Origin: Dendrolimus kikuchii
Taxonomy: Eukaryota; Arthropoda; Insecta; Lepidoptera; Lasiocampidae
DNA length: 64,000 nt
Assembly: GCA_019925095.2 (NCBI GenBank)
Contig: CM034392.1
Span: forward strand, 19,758,387 to 19,822,386
Reading direction: 5' to 3'
Shown here: one piece after another, positions 1 to 11,195 of the stretch
How the letters are laid out: every line of letters begins with the position of its first letter
Position numbering within the stretch: the first letter of the stretch is position 1
Position numbers and translations under genes: made by a program
The notes under the pieces: generated by a model
What the model saw: the letters and a program-made list of their open reading frames with translations, nothing else
What the model was told of the DNA's origin: nothing
Databases searched by the model: none

Positions 1-249
1 GGCATAGGAAGAGTCTTTTTTTTCCGTAAGGTAATATTCTCCGTGACGCGTACAGGTGTATTGTCATTATTACCGCCCTTCGAGATGTTTAGCAGGCAGC
101 TTGGACATTTCCAATCATTTTTTACGGTCTCCTGATTACCGTTTGGAAACAAGCATGCATAATGATAGGCGAACTTACATTGCCTACACTGTATGTAGTG
201 TCCGTCTCCTTCACCAAGAGTACAACAGCCCCATTCCATCATTATAATA
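1..249. other. Unassigned AT-rich flank
   Basis: No domain, splice pattern or repeat relation was recognised. A 63-codon open frame at 56-247 has no recognisable protein features and I treat it as chance. Confidence 0.4.
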
Positions 250-2296
250 TTACTAGAGTTTACCCCGCGGCTCCGCCGCGCGTCAAACTCTAGTGCGTAC
301 CTCTTGTTTTAAGAGCAGGCGTTAATACAGGATATATTGTATTGTATTTTTATGTTGGTGCTATTTACCCTCGGAAGATTTACTTCATTTTATATCGCAA
401 ACTATCCCATCTACCGGGATGAATAGTATCTATGTCTATTTTCGATATTCAGACAGACAGATCGAGTGAAAGTCGCATTTTTTTAAAGATTATGAATTTT
501 TATATCTATAAACTTGATAAATGATTGGTCCCCCATACAAACTTTAATATCCTATTTCAACCCGTTCTAGTTTTATTTATATAACTAAATATTGTGTAAA
601 CTACATAAACGACCAAAACTACCAAACGTACTAAAACTGCCGAAACTACCAAATCCACCAACCAAAACTACCACAACTACCTAAACTACCATAGTTACCA
701 AATCTACCAAAACTACCAAAACATATCAAATCTACCACAACTACCAAAACTACCACAACTACCGAAACTACCAAATCTACAAACCAAAACTACCATAACT
801 ACCAAATTTACCCAAACTACCAAATCTACAAACCAAAACTACCACAAATACCAAATCTACCGAAACTACCAAATCTACAAAACAAAACTACCACAATTAC
901 CAAATCTACCGAAACTACCAAAACTACCACAACTACCAAATCTACCGAAACTACCAAATCTGCAAAACAAAACTACCACAACTACCAAATCTACCGAAAC
1001 TACCAAATTTACAAAAAAAAACTACCACAACTACCAAATCTACCAAAACTACCAAATCTATAAAACAAAACTACCACAACTACTAAAACTACTACAGCTA
1101 CCAAAACTACCACAACTACCAAAACAACCGAAATTACCAAAACTTCCAAAACTACCTAACCGACCAAATTGACCAAAATAAACAAAATCTACCGAAACTA
1201 CCAAATCTACAAACCAAAACTACCACAACTACCAAATCTACCGAAACTACTAAATCTACAAACCAAAACTACCACAACTACCGAAACTACCAAATCTACA
1301 AAACAAAACTACCACAACTACCAATTCTACCGAAACTACCAAATCTACAAACCAAAACTACCACAACTATCAAGTCTACCGAAACTACCAAATCTACAAA
1401 ACAAAACTACCACAACTACCAAATGTACCGAAACTACCAAATCTACAAAACAAAACTACCACAACTACCAAATCTACCGAGACTACCAAATCTACAAAGC
1501 AAAACTACCACAACTACCAAAACTACCACAACTACCAAATCTACCGAAACTACCAAATCTACAAAACAAAACTACCACAACTACCAAATCTATAAAACAA
1601 AACTACCACAACTACCAAATCTACCGAGACTACCAAATCTACAAACCAAAACTACCACAACTACCAAATCTACCGAAACTACCAAATCTACAAAACAAAA
1701 CTACCACAACTATCAAATCTACCGAAACTACCAAATCTACAAAACGAAACTACCACAACTACCAAATCTACCGAAACTACCAAATCTACAAAACAAAACT
1801 ACCACAACTACTAAAACTACTACAGCTACCAAAACTACCACAACTACCAAAACAACCGAAATTACCAAAACTTCCAAAACTACCTAAACGACCAAATTGA
1901 CCAAAATAAATAAAATGACGAAAATGGCAAACTACAAATAAAAAATCTATCTTAGTTTCCGGGATAAACTTTACATAAATCTATCCCAATATCCGGGATG
2001 AAAAGTATCCCTTGGCCACCCTCGGTATTCAAATTACATATGTACCGAGTATCAGCCAAATCGATCCAATAGTCTTTCCATAAAAGGATAACAAACAGAG
2101 AGACAAATATACTTTTATCCCGGAAACTATCCCATTTTCCGGGATAAAAAGTATCCTATGTTCATTCTCGGCATCGAAAATATATATATACTGAGTTTCA
2201 GCCAAATCAGTCCAGTAGTTTTTACATGAAAACGGAACAGACAGACAGACAGACAGACAGACAGAGTTACTTTCGCATTTATAATATTAATAGAGA
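250..2296 (+). mobile_element. Minisatellite-bearing retroposed element, copy 1
   Basis: The left end is a palindrome (about 251-293): arms ACTAGAGTTT/AAACTCTAGT around a GC-rich cgcggc/gccgcg stem. A body follows, then 'gtaaactacataaa', then about 1.3 kb of 9-bp tandem repeats. A conserved right part (about 1945-2296) has two 'ccgggataaaaagtatcc'-like blocks, 'cagccaaatcggtccagtag', a (CAGA)n run at about 2236-2263 and an end like 'tttcgcatttataatatta'. The same left end, spacer flanks and right end recur at 32196-34310, which defines a family. Similar ends are widespread in Lepidoptera in SINE-like repeats. The exact class (SINE or other non-autonomous element) is not settled by the sequence. 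Confidence 0.75.
600..1930. repeat. 9-bp minisatellite (AACTACCAA type)
   Basis: A long tandem array with a 9-bp period, alternating variants AACTACCAA, ATCTACCGA and ATCTACAAA, with a higher-order period of several units. Because 9 is a multiple of 3, open frames of 154 and 243 codons run through it. They encode only low-complexity Thr/Lys/Tyr/Leu/Pro repeats and are artefacts, not genes. Confidence 0.95.
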
Positions 2297-3382
2297 TAAT
2301 AGAGATATTCTTCCAATGTATAATTTTCACAAAGAAACTTACGTTTCAATACAAGTAATTATGTTTTTTTTTCTTGTTAGAAAATCTTGAAATAAATAAG
2401 TTTAATGTATAATTTCGCTAGCGATTTATATTTCAAATTATGGCCACCCCTAGTGTAAGACGTCACTTCGTAAGCTTTACTTACTGTCACATTCTAAAAT
2501 TGCGCTGTCACTTGAAGATGACATCCAAGGAGTAACAATGTGTGAGTGTGTCTTACATAGAAACAATTAATTTTGTCTTGCATAAATCGACCAAAGATAG
2601 AAGGTAGTTTACAATTTCTGTTAAGACGCTAGACTTATCTTTAGAATTTCGATTCCATCCGGGCTTCAAATTGTTTGCAAAATTATCACCAACAAAACTT
2701 AATAACTTTATCAAACCTAATTTAACACTTGTTCAACTGAATGTTGCGTTATTATGTGAATTAAACAGAAAAAACTCGGCAGCGTTATAACTACAAAGAT
2801 GTGCAGTGTTGCAACGTCTAATAATAATCGATTTTCTTTAGAAATGCACGGTCAAGTGAAGATAACTAATGCTGATATTAACCGATCAACCAAATTAAAT
2901 CAATTTGGTTGAAAGGCATTATTGCTCACCTAATATATAATTAATAATATAGTCAAAGTAAAAACAATAAGCGGCCTTATCGTCATCTCTTCCAGGCAAC
3001 CTAACTTAAGGAATAATTTAACTTAATCTGGCGATATAGGTTGTGCAGATTATTAGACAAGACTTAAACTACATATAATAATATTTTATAAATTAAATAT
3101 ATACAAGTGTATTCAACTGTATATACCAGATAAGTGACTTTGTTAGCTTAATCCACAGAACTGTTCGCGACAACACTAGATGTAGTTATATGTGGCGGTA
3201 GAAGGGATTCCTCTTTTATATAGTTAAGCTCGAAAGTAGGGACAGGATCAGTTAACACGACCGCCAAGGAGTAGAAAATAATAGTATGCGGAAGAGACAT
3301 TTTACTGGGAGAATGGATATTGTACTGCTGACGTCTTAAGGACGGTTCTATCCTTAACGGAAAACAGTACAGTAGAGAACAT
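2297..3382. other. Unassigned AT-rich stretch
   Basis: No coding region or recognisable element. An open frame at 3148-3408 (-) has no domain and overlaps the MITE that follows. Confidence 0.4.
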
Positions 3383-3505
3383 AGTTTCCAGAATGAAGTC
3401 GTTACCAACCGTTCACTTGCCTATCGATTAAAATTTGACATAAGCTATACAAGTAATGTCAAAATTCATCGTTGATAAGGCAAGTGAATGAATAGTAAGA
3501 TATAG
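3383..3505. mobile_element. MITE-like inverted repeat, family M1, copy 1
   Basis: Imperfect inverted repeat built on 'cacttgcctatcgatt...aatttgacat' facing 'atgtcaaaattcatcgttgataaggcaagtg'. The same design recurs at 51240-51345 and 63112-63245, so it is a dispersed family of short non-autonomous DNA elements. No coding capacity. Superfamily not determined. Confidence 0.65.
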
Positions 3506-4058
3506 CAACAGTCAATAAAATACTAAGGAAAATGTTCTTCACCAATATTAAGTTTGAATAAACCAATTGAATTTAAAATTAAATTTAGAAGAGTTTTCCC
3601 ATACAATGGAGACCCTCACGTGTCTGTTACCGAATGTCGTGTTCTTAATTTCAGTAAGGTTACCGGTTCAAAAGCAAACCATTTGACGGTGCGCCCGCGC
3701 CGTTTGCGTGATACGAAACAATGGAGCGGAATAAAAGACCCCCGCAGAACGTATAAGGCATAACGTACATAGCCGCTTTCTTTGTTGGATTTTAAATAGT
3801 TTTACAGTATGAAATACGAGTGGATGCATGAGACATGATAGAATTAATAAGGACTTAAAAATTGGGCAACAAAAGTTTGTTTGATTATGATGATGTCTTT
3901 ACACCTTATTCTTTTATCGCTATTTCAAAAATCTACGTCAAACAGAGGTAGATTTTTGAAATACAGAATTATTTTAATATCTAATATGTTTTTAAGCACG
4001 TCACACATTTATTTGATTTAAAAAATAATAATAAAAGATGTTACATAATACCTTTATC
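3506..4058. other. Unassigned stretch
   Basis: AT-rich, with a small GC-rich island at about 3685-3765 ('cgcccgcgccgtttgcg'). The 69-codon frame at 3554-3763 has no recognisable feature. Confidence 0.35.
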
Positions 4059-4277
4059 TACCCGCCGGTTATGCCCGCGACTTCGTCCACGCTTGACTTG
4101 AGATTCCCGCGGCATTCCCGGGACACGAAGTACCGCAGCATTTAAAAAAAGAATGTAAGCTATCTTTTTAGTTTAAACCGTCGTAATATGCTAATTATTA
4201 TGCATCCGAACAACTTCAAACCACTCCCGGAAAAATTTCTACGTGATTCCCGGGATAAAAAATATCATATATTTTAT
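4059..4277 (-). mobile_element. Family C retroposed repeat fragment
   Basis: Contains 'gcccgcgacttcgtccacgc', 'attcccgggacacgaagtacc' and 'caaaccactcccgg', shared with 9530-9775, 15405-15825, 22455-22790 and 47010-47800 in one orientation or the other. This is a lepidopteran-type SINE-like repeat, truncated here where LINE family RA begins. Confidence 0.6.
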
Positions 4278-4385
4278 GTGTCAGGAGCCTTAAGAACAGA
4301 CAAGCGTGCATGACAAGAGTTATGAATGTCAAAGAAGCAAGTCAGGTGTGTGTTGTTCGGGCCTACCTCGCAAGGGAACTGAATA
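4278..4385 (+). mobile_element. LINE family RA 3' tail, diverged copy
   Basis: Matches the coding tail of family RA ('aagaacagacaagcgtgcat', 'caaagaagcaagtcaggtgtg', 'cgcaagggaactg') but lacks the middle of the segment and the (TATG)n end. See 29888-30283 for the longest copy. Confidence 0.75.
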
Positions 4386-5192
4386 CATTAAATTTTCTAT
4401 AGATCAGTAAAAAAACCACATTGTAATTATTTTATACTCTATTTATAATTCCTCAAGACTATAAGTAGAATACTGAGTATAGGTCACCGTCTAAAATAAA
4501 CCAGTGAAAATATACAACTCGTAATATCAATTCAGATTTATATGATCATTTAATATACCAATTTTCGTGAGGCATAAATTGAAAACATTTAACATTCCTG
4601 ACTTTAATGTGCGTCGAACTTAAAGGAGACAATCTTGATTAACTTATGATTAACGAGAGCGAAATGATTTAATCATGACCTCATCTTGACAGAATTTGTC
4701 CGTATAAATGTTTAAGCGTAGTAAATGAGGTTTTATTATTAGTTCATTATCTTAATTAAATTGTCAATGAACTTGTATCTACGATCATATAAGGCTATAC
4801 AAATATCGCACCTGACGGAAAGACATAAAAAGTATTCAATATGCATGTAATATATTTAGGTTAATATTTAAAGGTATAGACATAAGGCACACACTGCACA
4901 TGCACTTCCTCACAACACCAGCATGTAACAGATACACTCTACATTAGTATAAGTTTAGTATTAAAATTAGAATAAATTAGTATAATAAGTTATTCTTAAG
5001 GTATATCACAACACAAACATACATTACTTAAATGTCACACACAACAACAAAAATAACAAATAAGCATGTATAATTTCAAAATTTTTCCTAAATTAAATTA
5101 TAAAAAAAGGGTACGGAACTAGAGTCCGTAGAGTGCTTTTAAAAGAAATTTGCATACATTTGATATTATAGGGTCATATTATTTTGGATAGC
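4386..5192. other. Unassigned AT-rich stretch
   Basis: No coding region or recognisable element over about 800 bases. Confidence 0.4.
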
Positions 5193-5440
5193 TTTTACTT
5201 ATAATAATAATAATCGGCAGACAAACACACACACACATTGTATATTACCAAGCTAAGCAAGTTACGCTTGTGTTATGGGTAATAAATAGCGGAATACTCT
5301 GGGGCCGATCCCAGACCATATTAATTAACAGAAAGTTCGTTTCCGAAATTTACTATGCCAGGAATCGAACCCGAAGCCTCTGGAATCCCGCGAGTTCGTC
5401 TGGCTAACAATTAACTCGCTCAACCACAGAGCCCATCAAA
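5193..5440 (-). mobile_element. tRNA-derived SINE2, full-length-like copy
   Basis: Read on -, a tRNA-like head begins near 5436. Box A is TGGTTGAGCG (5427 to 5418) and box B GGGTTCGATTCC (5373 to 5362). A body follows with 'atctgggatcggcccc'-like and 'cataacacaagcgtaacttg' segments, then a (TTA)n-type 3' end at about 5205. Four other copies lie at 27146-27285, 45298-45545, 49135-49330 and 58940-59088. The Pol III boxes and the dispersed copies make this a SINE, not a functional tRNA gene. Confidence 0.85.
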
Positions 5441-5605
5441 CAGAGATTAAAAGTAAAATTAGCATTGTATCTGAAATATATTAGCGCGCAGTAAATGTTT
5501 AATGGCGAGTAGATATATTTTTACAGTGAGACTGGCACTCCGAGGGTTAACTTATATTCAGATATTTTTTTTTTTTTTTTCAAAAACAGTGAATTATAAA
5601 TTCCC

Positions 5606-6108
5606 TTGTGAGAGGCAAAAAAATTACACAGAGCCAGGTGGTAACGTGGTGGTATTTGCCCATCTGCATGGCTACCACTCCTGGTCTAGATTATGCCGCC
5701 ATGACAACCTTGTCAAGTCGTGGTAGCGTAATAGCTAGCGCATGCGCCCCACGCTCAAAGGGCGCGGGTTCGGTCCTGACCGGAACATATGCACCACTTA
5801 GGCGGTTATCCAACCTAATGTGCATATTGTTACAATTACCACGTGCTGATAACGGTGAAGGAAAACATCGTGATGCAACCTGCACATCGAGATAACCGAT
5901 GTCTCAAACCTGCCAAGCCGCCTTGGACAAGCGTGGCGGGTATACTGTCCATTCCCCCTCCTATAGTGGGAAGCCCGAGCCCAGCAGTGGGACATTTATG
6001 GGCTGTGTCTTTTTTTTTGACAACCTTGAGTTGTTTTCCGACATTAGTGAGCAGGTTCCAGTCTCCATTAAGAGAGCAGCAGCGCATTTGTAGCACCTTT
6101 GGTGTGAT
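5606..6108 (+). mobile_element. SINE-A copy split by SINE1
   Basis: Two halves (about 5606-5712 and 6018-6108) match consecutive parts of SINE-A (full copies at 51391-51700 and 42488-42801). They are separated by the SINE1 insertion at 5713-6017. An 11-bp direct repeat TGACAACCTTG stands at 5702-5712 and 6018-6028. Removing the insert and one repeat restores the uninterrupted SINE-A order. The copy is truncated at both ends. Confidence 0.9.
5713..6017 (+). mobile_element. tRNA-derived SINE1, nested copy
   Basis: The head has a degenerate box A (TAGCGTAATAG) and box B (GGGTTCGGTCC). The body includes 'aacctaatgtgcatattgtt' and 'caagccgccttgga', and the tail 'gcccagcagtgggacatttat' ends in a T run. 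A second copy at 13023-13285 has better-preserved boxes. The tail resembles 3' ends of lepidopteran RTE-type LINEs, so mobilisation by such a LINE is inferred. Flanked by an 11-bp target-site duplication. Confidence 0.9.
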
Positions 6109-6402
6109 ACAGCATAGTACGATTTATTTTGATACGAATAAGTATGTTAATGATGATTGGTCTTATAAAAGGCGTCTTGAACACGAAATGCCGAAGTTTA
6201 TAAAACGCTACTTACAATCAAAACACAAGTCGATAAGTTCTAAATTGACACAGTAATAGAGTGTCAGCCCCCAGCGTTACAACTTTAACATATAAAAGGC
6301 CAGCAAAAGGTCTAGGAATTGGCATTTGTAAATATCTCGTTAAAATGTATTGTTTAAGTGCTATTGTTGTCAGGAAATAATATGAAGTGTCTTTAGTTCA
6401 GA

Positions 6403-6577
6403 CTAGCTGTGCCCGCGATTTCATCCGCGTGGATTTTTTTTCGCGGAACTATAATTTTAAAAGTAGCCTAAGTTACTCCTTATAACATCAGCTATCTGCC
6501 AGTGAAAGTCCCGTCAAAATTGCTGCAGTCGTTTTACAGATTAACCAGAACAAACAGACAGACAAAAAAAATTTTTT
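6403..6577 (+). mobile_element. Family D SINE-like repeat fragment
   Basis: Contains 'gcccgcgatttcatccgcg' and ends with 'aaccagaacaaacagacagac' before an A/T run. Related copies are at 24485-24870 (+) and 53675-53912 (-). Confidence 0.6.
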
Positions 6578-6746
6578 TTTTTTTTTTTAATATAAGTACT
6601 GTACAGGTAAAGTAGCTTCGGTTAGCACATAAATAAATAAAGTAATACTTTTTATTTATTTTTATAGGCAGGTACTTAATATCAAAGTAATAATATTAAA
6701 CGATATTAAAATAATAAATATTAATATTAAACAAAATTTTAAATAC

Positions 6747-7060
6747 TTTTTTTTATGGCAGGAGATCAGCAGATAGGCAGACGGCCCACTTGATGGAAAG
6801 CGGTTACCATCGCCTATGGACATTTGCAACACCAAAGTTGCTACAAATGTGCTACTGCTCTCTTAAGGGAGACTGGAACCTGGTCACTAATGCCGGAACA
6901 CAACTCAAGGTTGTTATGGCGACTTACTTTAGACCAGGGGTGGTAGCCATCCCGTCGGGCAAATGCCCTACCACCTGGCTGTGGGTTGTTAAGTCGCCTC
7001 TTACGACAGGCCGCCCGGCCGCAGGAAATTGTATTCTTTCTCCGTTCCTGCACAGATAAA
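6747..7060 (-). mobile_element. SINE-A, near full-length
   Basis: On -, runs from 'gtgcaggaacggagaaagaa' through 'ccacagccaggtggtagggc' to 'cctgcc' and a poly(A), seen on + as a T run at 6747-6754. About 300 bp. At least eleven copies lie in the window. Short open frames on both strands recur because the copies are similar, not because they encode protein. No tRNA-like box was recognised in the head, so it could also be the 3' end of an unseen LINE. Confidence 0.85.
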
Positions 7061-7146
7061 CTTTTCAAGGAAATTTAAATTTCAAGTTTAGAAGTCCTGC
7101 ACTACTACAAACGCAAAAACGTCTCGAAGCTAATTTATCTGTATAT

Positions 7147-7302
7147 ACTTTTAAGAACAGACGAGCGTGCATGACAAGAGTTATGAATGTCAAAGAAGCA
7201 AGTGAGGTGTGTAAGAATAAGCCTAAATGGCGCTCTGTTGTTCGTGCCTACCCCGCAAGGGAGCTGGCGTGAAGTTATGTATGTATGTATGTATGTACTT
7301 TT
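7147..7302 (+). mobile_element. LINE family RA 3' tail
   Basis: 5'-truncated LINE end. The frame carries the residues ...RACMTRVMNVKEAS... and ends ...AYPARELA at a TGA (about 7270-7272), then a (GTAT)n tail. See the copy at 29888-30283. Confidence 0.85.
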
Positions 7303-7574
7303 AAAGGGCTTTAGTAAAAAGATGTTATTTTAAAATTACAAAGACACTTCAATTTTATTTATTTGTATAGATGTGGCTTCGGGGTACCCATGTTTTCGAC
7401 CATTGTCGTGGTCTGCCTAAAGAATGTGAAAAACTTTTCTTTGGAAAACAATGTTGATGAATAAAATACCGTCTATATAATAGCGATTGTTACGAGGAAT
7501 TATTCTGAATGGTACCTTTGTTTGCTTTTTATTCGTCATACCGCTTACTATCAGCTGAATGTACATCTGTATTT
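7303..7574. other. Unassigned stretch
   Basis: No recognisable element before the hairpin that follows. Confidence 0.4.
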
Positions 7575-7614
7575 CTTTTAGCTCTTCGTTCATGCGCGAA
7601 CGAAGAGCTAAAAG
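7575..7614. repeat. Perfect 17-bp hairpin
   Basis: CTTTTAGCTCTTCGTTC (7575-7591) faces its exact complement at 7598-7614, with a 6-base loop. It lies within open frames on both strands that I regard as chance. Confidence 0.9.
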
Positions 7615-7729
7615 GACGGACGTTGCTCTTCTTCTTAAGAACGTTTCTCTTGCGCACTCCGGGGATTTCGAATAAGCTACCAGCTGCATTTTTTCCAAAA
7701 CAAATAATGGTAATGGGTTTAAAAAAATA

Positions 7730-7860
7730 TCTACGAGGCCGGCAGCACGTTGGTAACTTCTCTGGTGCTGCAAATGTTCTTAGGCGACGATAATCACTTA
7801 TCATTCAGTAGGAGCCATTGCCATCGCCTTGTCTTCTGTACCCCACAAGAAAAAAAATTA
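7730..7860 (+). mobile_element. Old SINE-like 3' end
   Basis: The order 'gaggccggcagcacgttg', 'ctctggtgctgcaaatgttc', 'aggcgacgataatcactta' and a run of A (about 7850-7857) is a diverged form of a 3' region common in lepidopteran SINEs. It is related to the 3' part of SINE-A. Confidence 0.55.
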
Positions 7861-7936
7861 CGTTGTTAAAATATAAAATTTATTTGAAATTATGACACAT
7901 TTCTATTACAAATATTTATACCGCTATTTTATTTTA

Positions 7937-8168
7937 AATTGCATGAGTTCAGCAGACAGGCAGATGGCCCACATATTGAAAACCGATTACCACCGCCTGT
8001 GGACATATGCAACACCAGCGGTGCTACAAATGCGTTGCTGCTCTCTTACAAGAGATTGGAACCTGGCTGCTAATGCCAGAACACAACTCAAGATTGTTAT
8101 GGCGGCATATCCTAGACTAAGGGTGGTAGCCATCCAGACGAGCAAAACCCAACCACCTGACCATTGTT
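7937..8168 (-). mobile_element. SINE-A, diverged and truncated
   Basis: Matches SINE-A from its 3' end ('cagcagacaggcagatggcc' on +) through 'caaccacctgacca', with many substitutions. The portion corresponding to the head is missing. Confidence 0.8.
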
Positions 8169-9525
8169 AAATTGTTAAATAATTACTTGATGTTCTATTA
8201 TTTTTCCATTGAATCACTGTCGTATTAAATGATGGTTATTAAATGTGATGGTAAAACCTCAAACGGACTGTGATAGCAAAAAGTGTAGCTTGTCTAAATA
8301 AAAATGTTATTAGATCAATATTACAAATTTACATAATTGTAAAGGTCACGAATACTCTCTAATAGCTCCGTAGTGGATGATTTCGGAGTAAAATAGAAAG
8401 TAGTTCAATATAATATAGAATGATGTGACAAGCGATAGCTTAGCTCAATCATTTCATGGTTTATGTAGAATAAATATACTAATTGATCTAACAGGAATAT
8501 TTGAAAAAACGCTGCCTTGCACTAATACAAAGGATGTACATTGTTTTATAAAAACATGCATATTTCCTTCTCTTTTGTAAACTGGTATGTAAATAAATCT
8601 ATCTCTGACCCAACCTGCCCCCCCCCCCCCCCAACTATGGCTTACTTCACGAAAATGCCGCCATTGTGTCATGGAATTCATTGGCCGTGTTAAATAGACA
8701 GTCATGTAAAAAATAATACATTTCTGGCAAGTGCAGTCAGTTGATGAACTTATTAAATGGCAGCCGCCCTGAAACATACTGAATTTGGTTAGAGTGATTG
8801 ATTGAGCTGGTTTCAAGATATGTGCAAGATATATTTATTTATTTATTTATTTGGTTTACCAACAATTACTTGCACTAATACAAAGGATGTACATTGTTTT
8901 ATAAAAAAAAAGACATGACAAATGCAGTAATCACTTATAGGCAAACACTACATGCAATTTAATATTTTGTAGTTTGAATAAACTATAATATAATTAATTT
9001 AAAGAAAAAGAAAAAAAAATATAAGGCTTTAATAGCTATTAAGTTCCAAACATAAAGAAATTAAAAAACAAAGAGAAGTTAATTAGCAATGTGGGATGCA
9101 ATAATTCGACGAAATTTGTAATATGAATTTGCATGTAGATCAGTAATATCACTATGCCAAAGAAATAAAGAAGCCCAAAGGCGGTCATAAGTTTGAGTAA
9201 GCCTATCTAATTTGTTTATTAGTTTACATAGTCTAGGTATGTGTGTACGGAAACGGAATATCCGGGTTTTTTTTAACTTCGCGCACACACCCTACTTTAT
9301 TCCTTAAGATATAAGATATAGTCTATCTCCTTGTCAATTTTCATTACAGTCCCTCTAACTGTTTAATTATGAAAAGTTAAGAAACAAGAAAAGTTACTAT
9401 CGTGTTTATAATATTAGTATGGATTATTACACTCCAAAATCTGTACACATACATATATATCATATTAGGCACTCTTGAGAAACGCAGGCGATAGATAGAG
9501 GTAAAAATTTTACGTTTATATGTTA
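8169..9525. other. Unassigned stretch with a 39-bp duplicate
   Basis: A segment beginning 'cttgcactaatacaaaggat' occurs twice in direct orientation (8516-8554 and 8869-8907). The second copy is preceded by (ATTT)n at about 8831-8853, probably a reverse-oriented retroposon tail. A C run lies at about 8618-8632. The - strand frame at 9079-9288 weakly resembles low-complexity LINE C-termini but is not assigned. Confidence 0.45.
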
Positions 9526-10035
9526 GACTAGGATATGCCTGCGAATTTATCCACGCTTAACTTGAAATTCCCGGGACACAAAGTACCACAGCATTTAAAA
9601 AAGAAAGTTAGCAGTAGTTAAAACTGTGCGGAATAAGCAAATTTTTTGCACCCGGACAACTAAAAACCACTCCCGGGAAAAATTAACGCGAGTTTCCTGG
9701 GATAAGAAATATCACACAGTTTATTGCATTAAATTTTCTGACGATCAGTGAAAAAATCAAGTTGGAATTTGTTTTTTTTTTAATTCGGCTATTTTAAATA
9801 ATGTCCAGACAATGCCCGCAGGATTTCCAGAATAAAAAGTAGAGCAGATTTTAAGACTAAGAATTTATTGTCGATCCGCGAAAACTACATCGAAATCGGC
9901 TCAATGGTTTTTACGTGAACCCCGAACAAACAGACAAGAAATCTAAAAAAAATGCATCCTGTTCTCCATCGTGTATTTCAGTTTTTTTTAAATAGCTCCA
10001 ATGTACAGACATGGCATATTTAGAATTTTATAATA
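9526..10035 (-). mobile_element. Family C retroposed repeat
   Basis: Shares 'cctgcgaatttatccacgct', 'tcccgggacacaaagtacca', 'ccactcccgggaaaaat' and 'catcgaaatcggctcaatgg' with other family C copies, diverged and possibly composite. No coding capacity. Confidence 0.6.
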
Positions 10036-11047
10036 TTATAGATGTTTTATATAAATTCTACTACATACTTCCCATCTATTGTAGGTATATTTTGTTCTAC
10101 AGTCAGAGCTGATACAGTTGATTAAATAATATTTAACCTATTGAAACAAGTATAGTAGGTATACATTTACCTAATAAAATCTTTGTCTATCCATATCATA
10201 ATGGTTTACATGTGGTCTTTGCTCATATCTTTTATTTCGCTTTGTCCGCATAGTGTTTTGGTTTCAAGTTCAAGATTAATTATATGTAATCGCTGTACAA
10301 TCGTCCACTCACGACCAGATTCATCATCATTCATAATCTCACTTTCAAATCGTATTTACATAACGTTTTCTATTCATAACAAAAAATAAAATCGGCCAAG
10401 TGTATTTGTGCGGCGGTAGAAGTTATTAGCATCAACTTTTTTGCTTTTTGTCCTTTGTTTATCAAATGCTAAAACTAGTGTTTAAAAACAAATACCTCAT
10501 ACCTTCACAACTAGTCGACTGTAGTCTGGTTCGAACTAAATATTTAAAGGTACTTTGAAGTTTTCCAAAATTTTTCTCTTCATAGTTCAAAAGTTAAACA
10601 GAAATTGAGTGGACTTTTGATTTTAAAGCAAATATCTCTTCACCTATAATATAGACTTAAAAAGTAAAAAAACAATATCTTTATGATTTTTCAAAATTTC
10701 GATACTAATGCATACGTACGACTATGTACAAAAAATTGACCCTCAATTACATGTAAGACCCCTAATTATCGATTTTTAATAATACCGATGGTTCATAGAA
10801 TAAATAAAGTACATGAAATCGCGTTTTGGTAAATAGTATAAGTGTTATTACAGCTTATTAAAGCTACCCTGCATCTAACAAGCACTGCCGTTCACGGGTG
10901 GACGCCGTGTTGTCAACGAGTGAACGTTGTATCACGAATTGCTCAGTATACCGTCATGGGTACCAGTACTAGGCTTACACATGAATTACTAAAAAAAAAG
11001 TTAAAAAGTTAGACCTAAAGACACCCCCAGTCCAGTGAATTTATGAA
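10036..11047. other. Unassigned AT-rich kilobase
   Basis: No coding region, repeat relation or motif recognised. Confidence 0.4.
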
Positions 11048-11095
11048 TTACGTAAGATTGGCGGTAGCTTAGCACCTACCGCCAACTTTACGTAG
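11048..11095. repeat. Imperfect palindrome related to MITE family B
   Basis: TTACGTAAGATTGGCGGTAG (11048-11067) faces CTACCGCCAACTTTACGTAG (11076-11095). The 'cctaccgccaact' core also occurs in family B copies near 24284 and 41389. Confidence 0.75.
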
Positions 11096-11096
11096 C

Positions 11097-11195
11097 ATCC
11101 AGCGATGAGAAAATCAGAGGACCGGAATATGTACAACAAACTTGGAAAGGCTTACGTCCAGCAGTGACCATCGATTGGTTGACGACGGTGAAAAA
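11097..11195 (+). mobile_element. Degenerate RTE-like tail
   Basis: The series 'aaatcagagga(c)', 'ggcttacgtccagcagtg' and 'ttgacgacggtga' follows the same order as the last 30 codons of the RTE frame at 25763-26235. Deletions destroy the reading frame. Confidence 0.65.

Noticed and set aside
1169..1900. 243- and 154-codon open frames
   Set aside because: They lie wholly in the 9-bp minisatellite and exist in more than one frame. Low-complexity translation with no coding signature.
600..1930. Tandem array as a possible CRISPR-like array
   Set aside because: Units are 9 bp without spacers, in a eukaryotic repeat context. It is a minisatellite.
3554..3763. 69-codon ORF with a basic C-terminus
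   Set aside because: No recognised domain and no support from neighbouring features.
6790..7059. Conserved-looking ORF repeated many times (GYHRLWTF...)
   Set aside because: It recurs only because SINE-A copies are similar. It is antisense to the SINE poly(A) orientation and broken in several copies.
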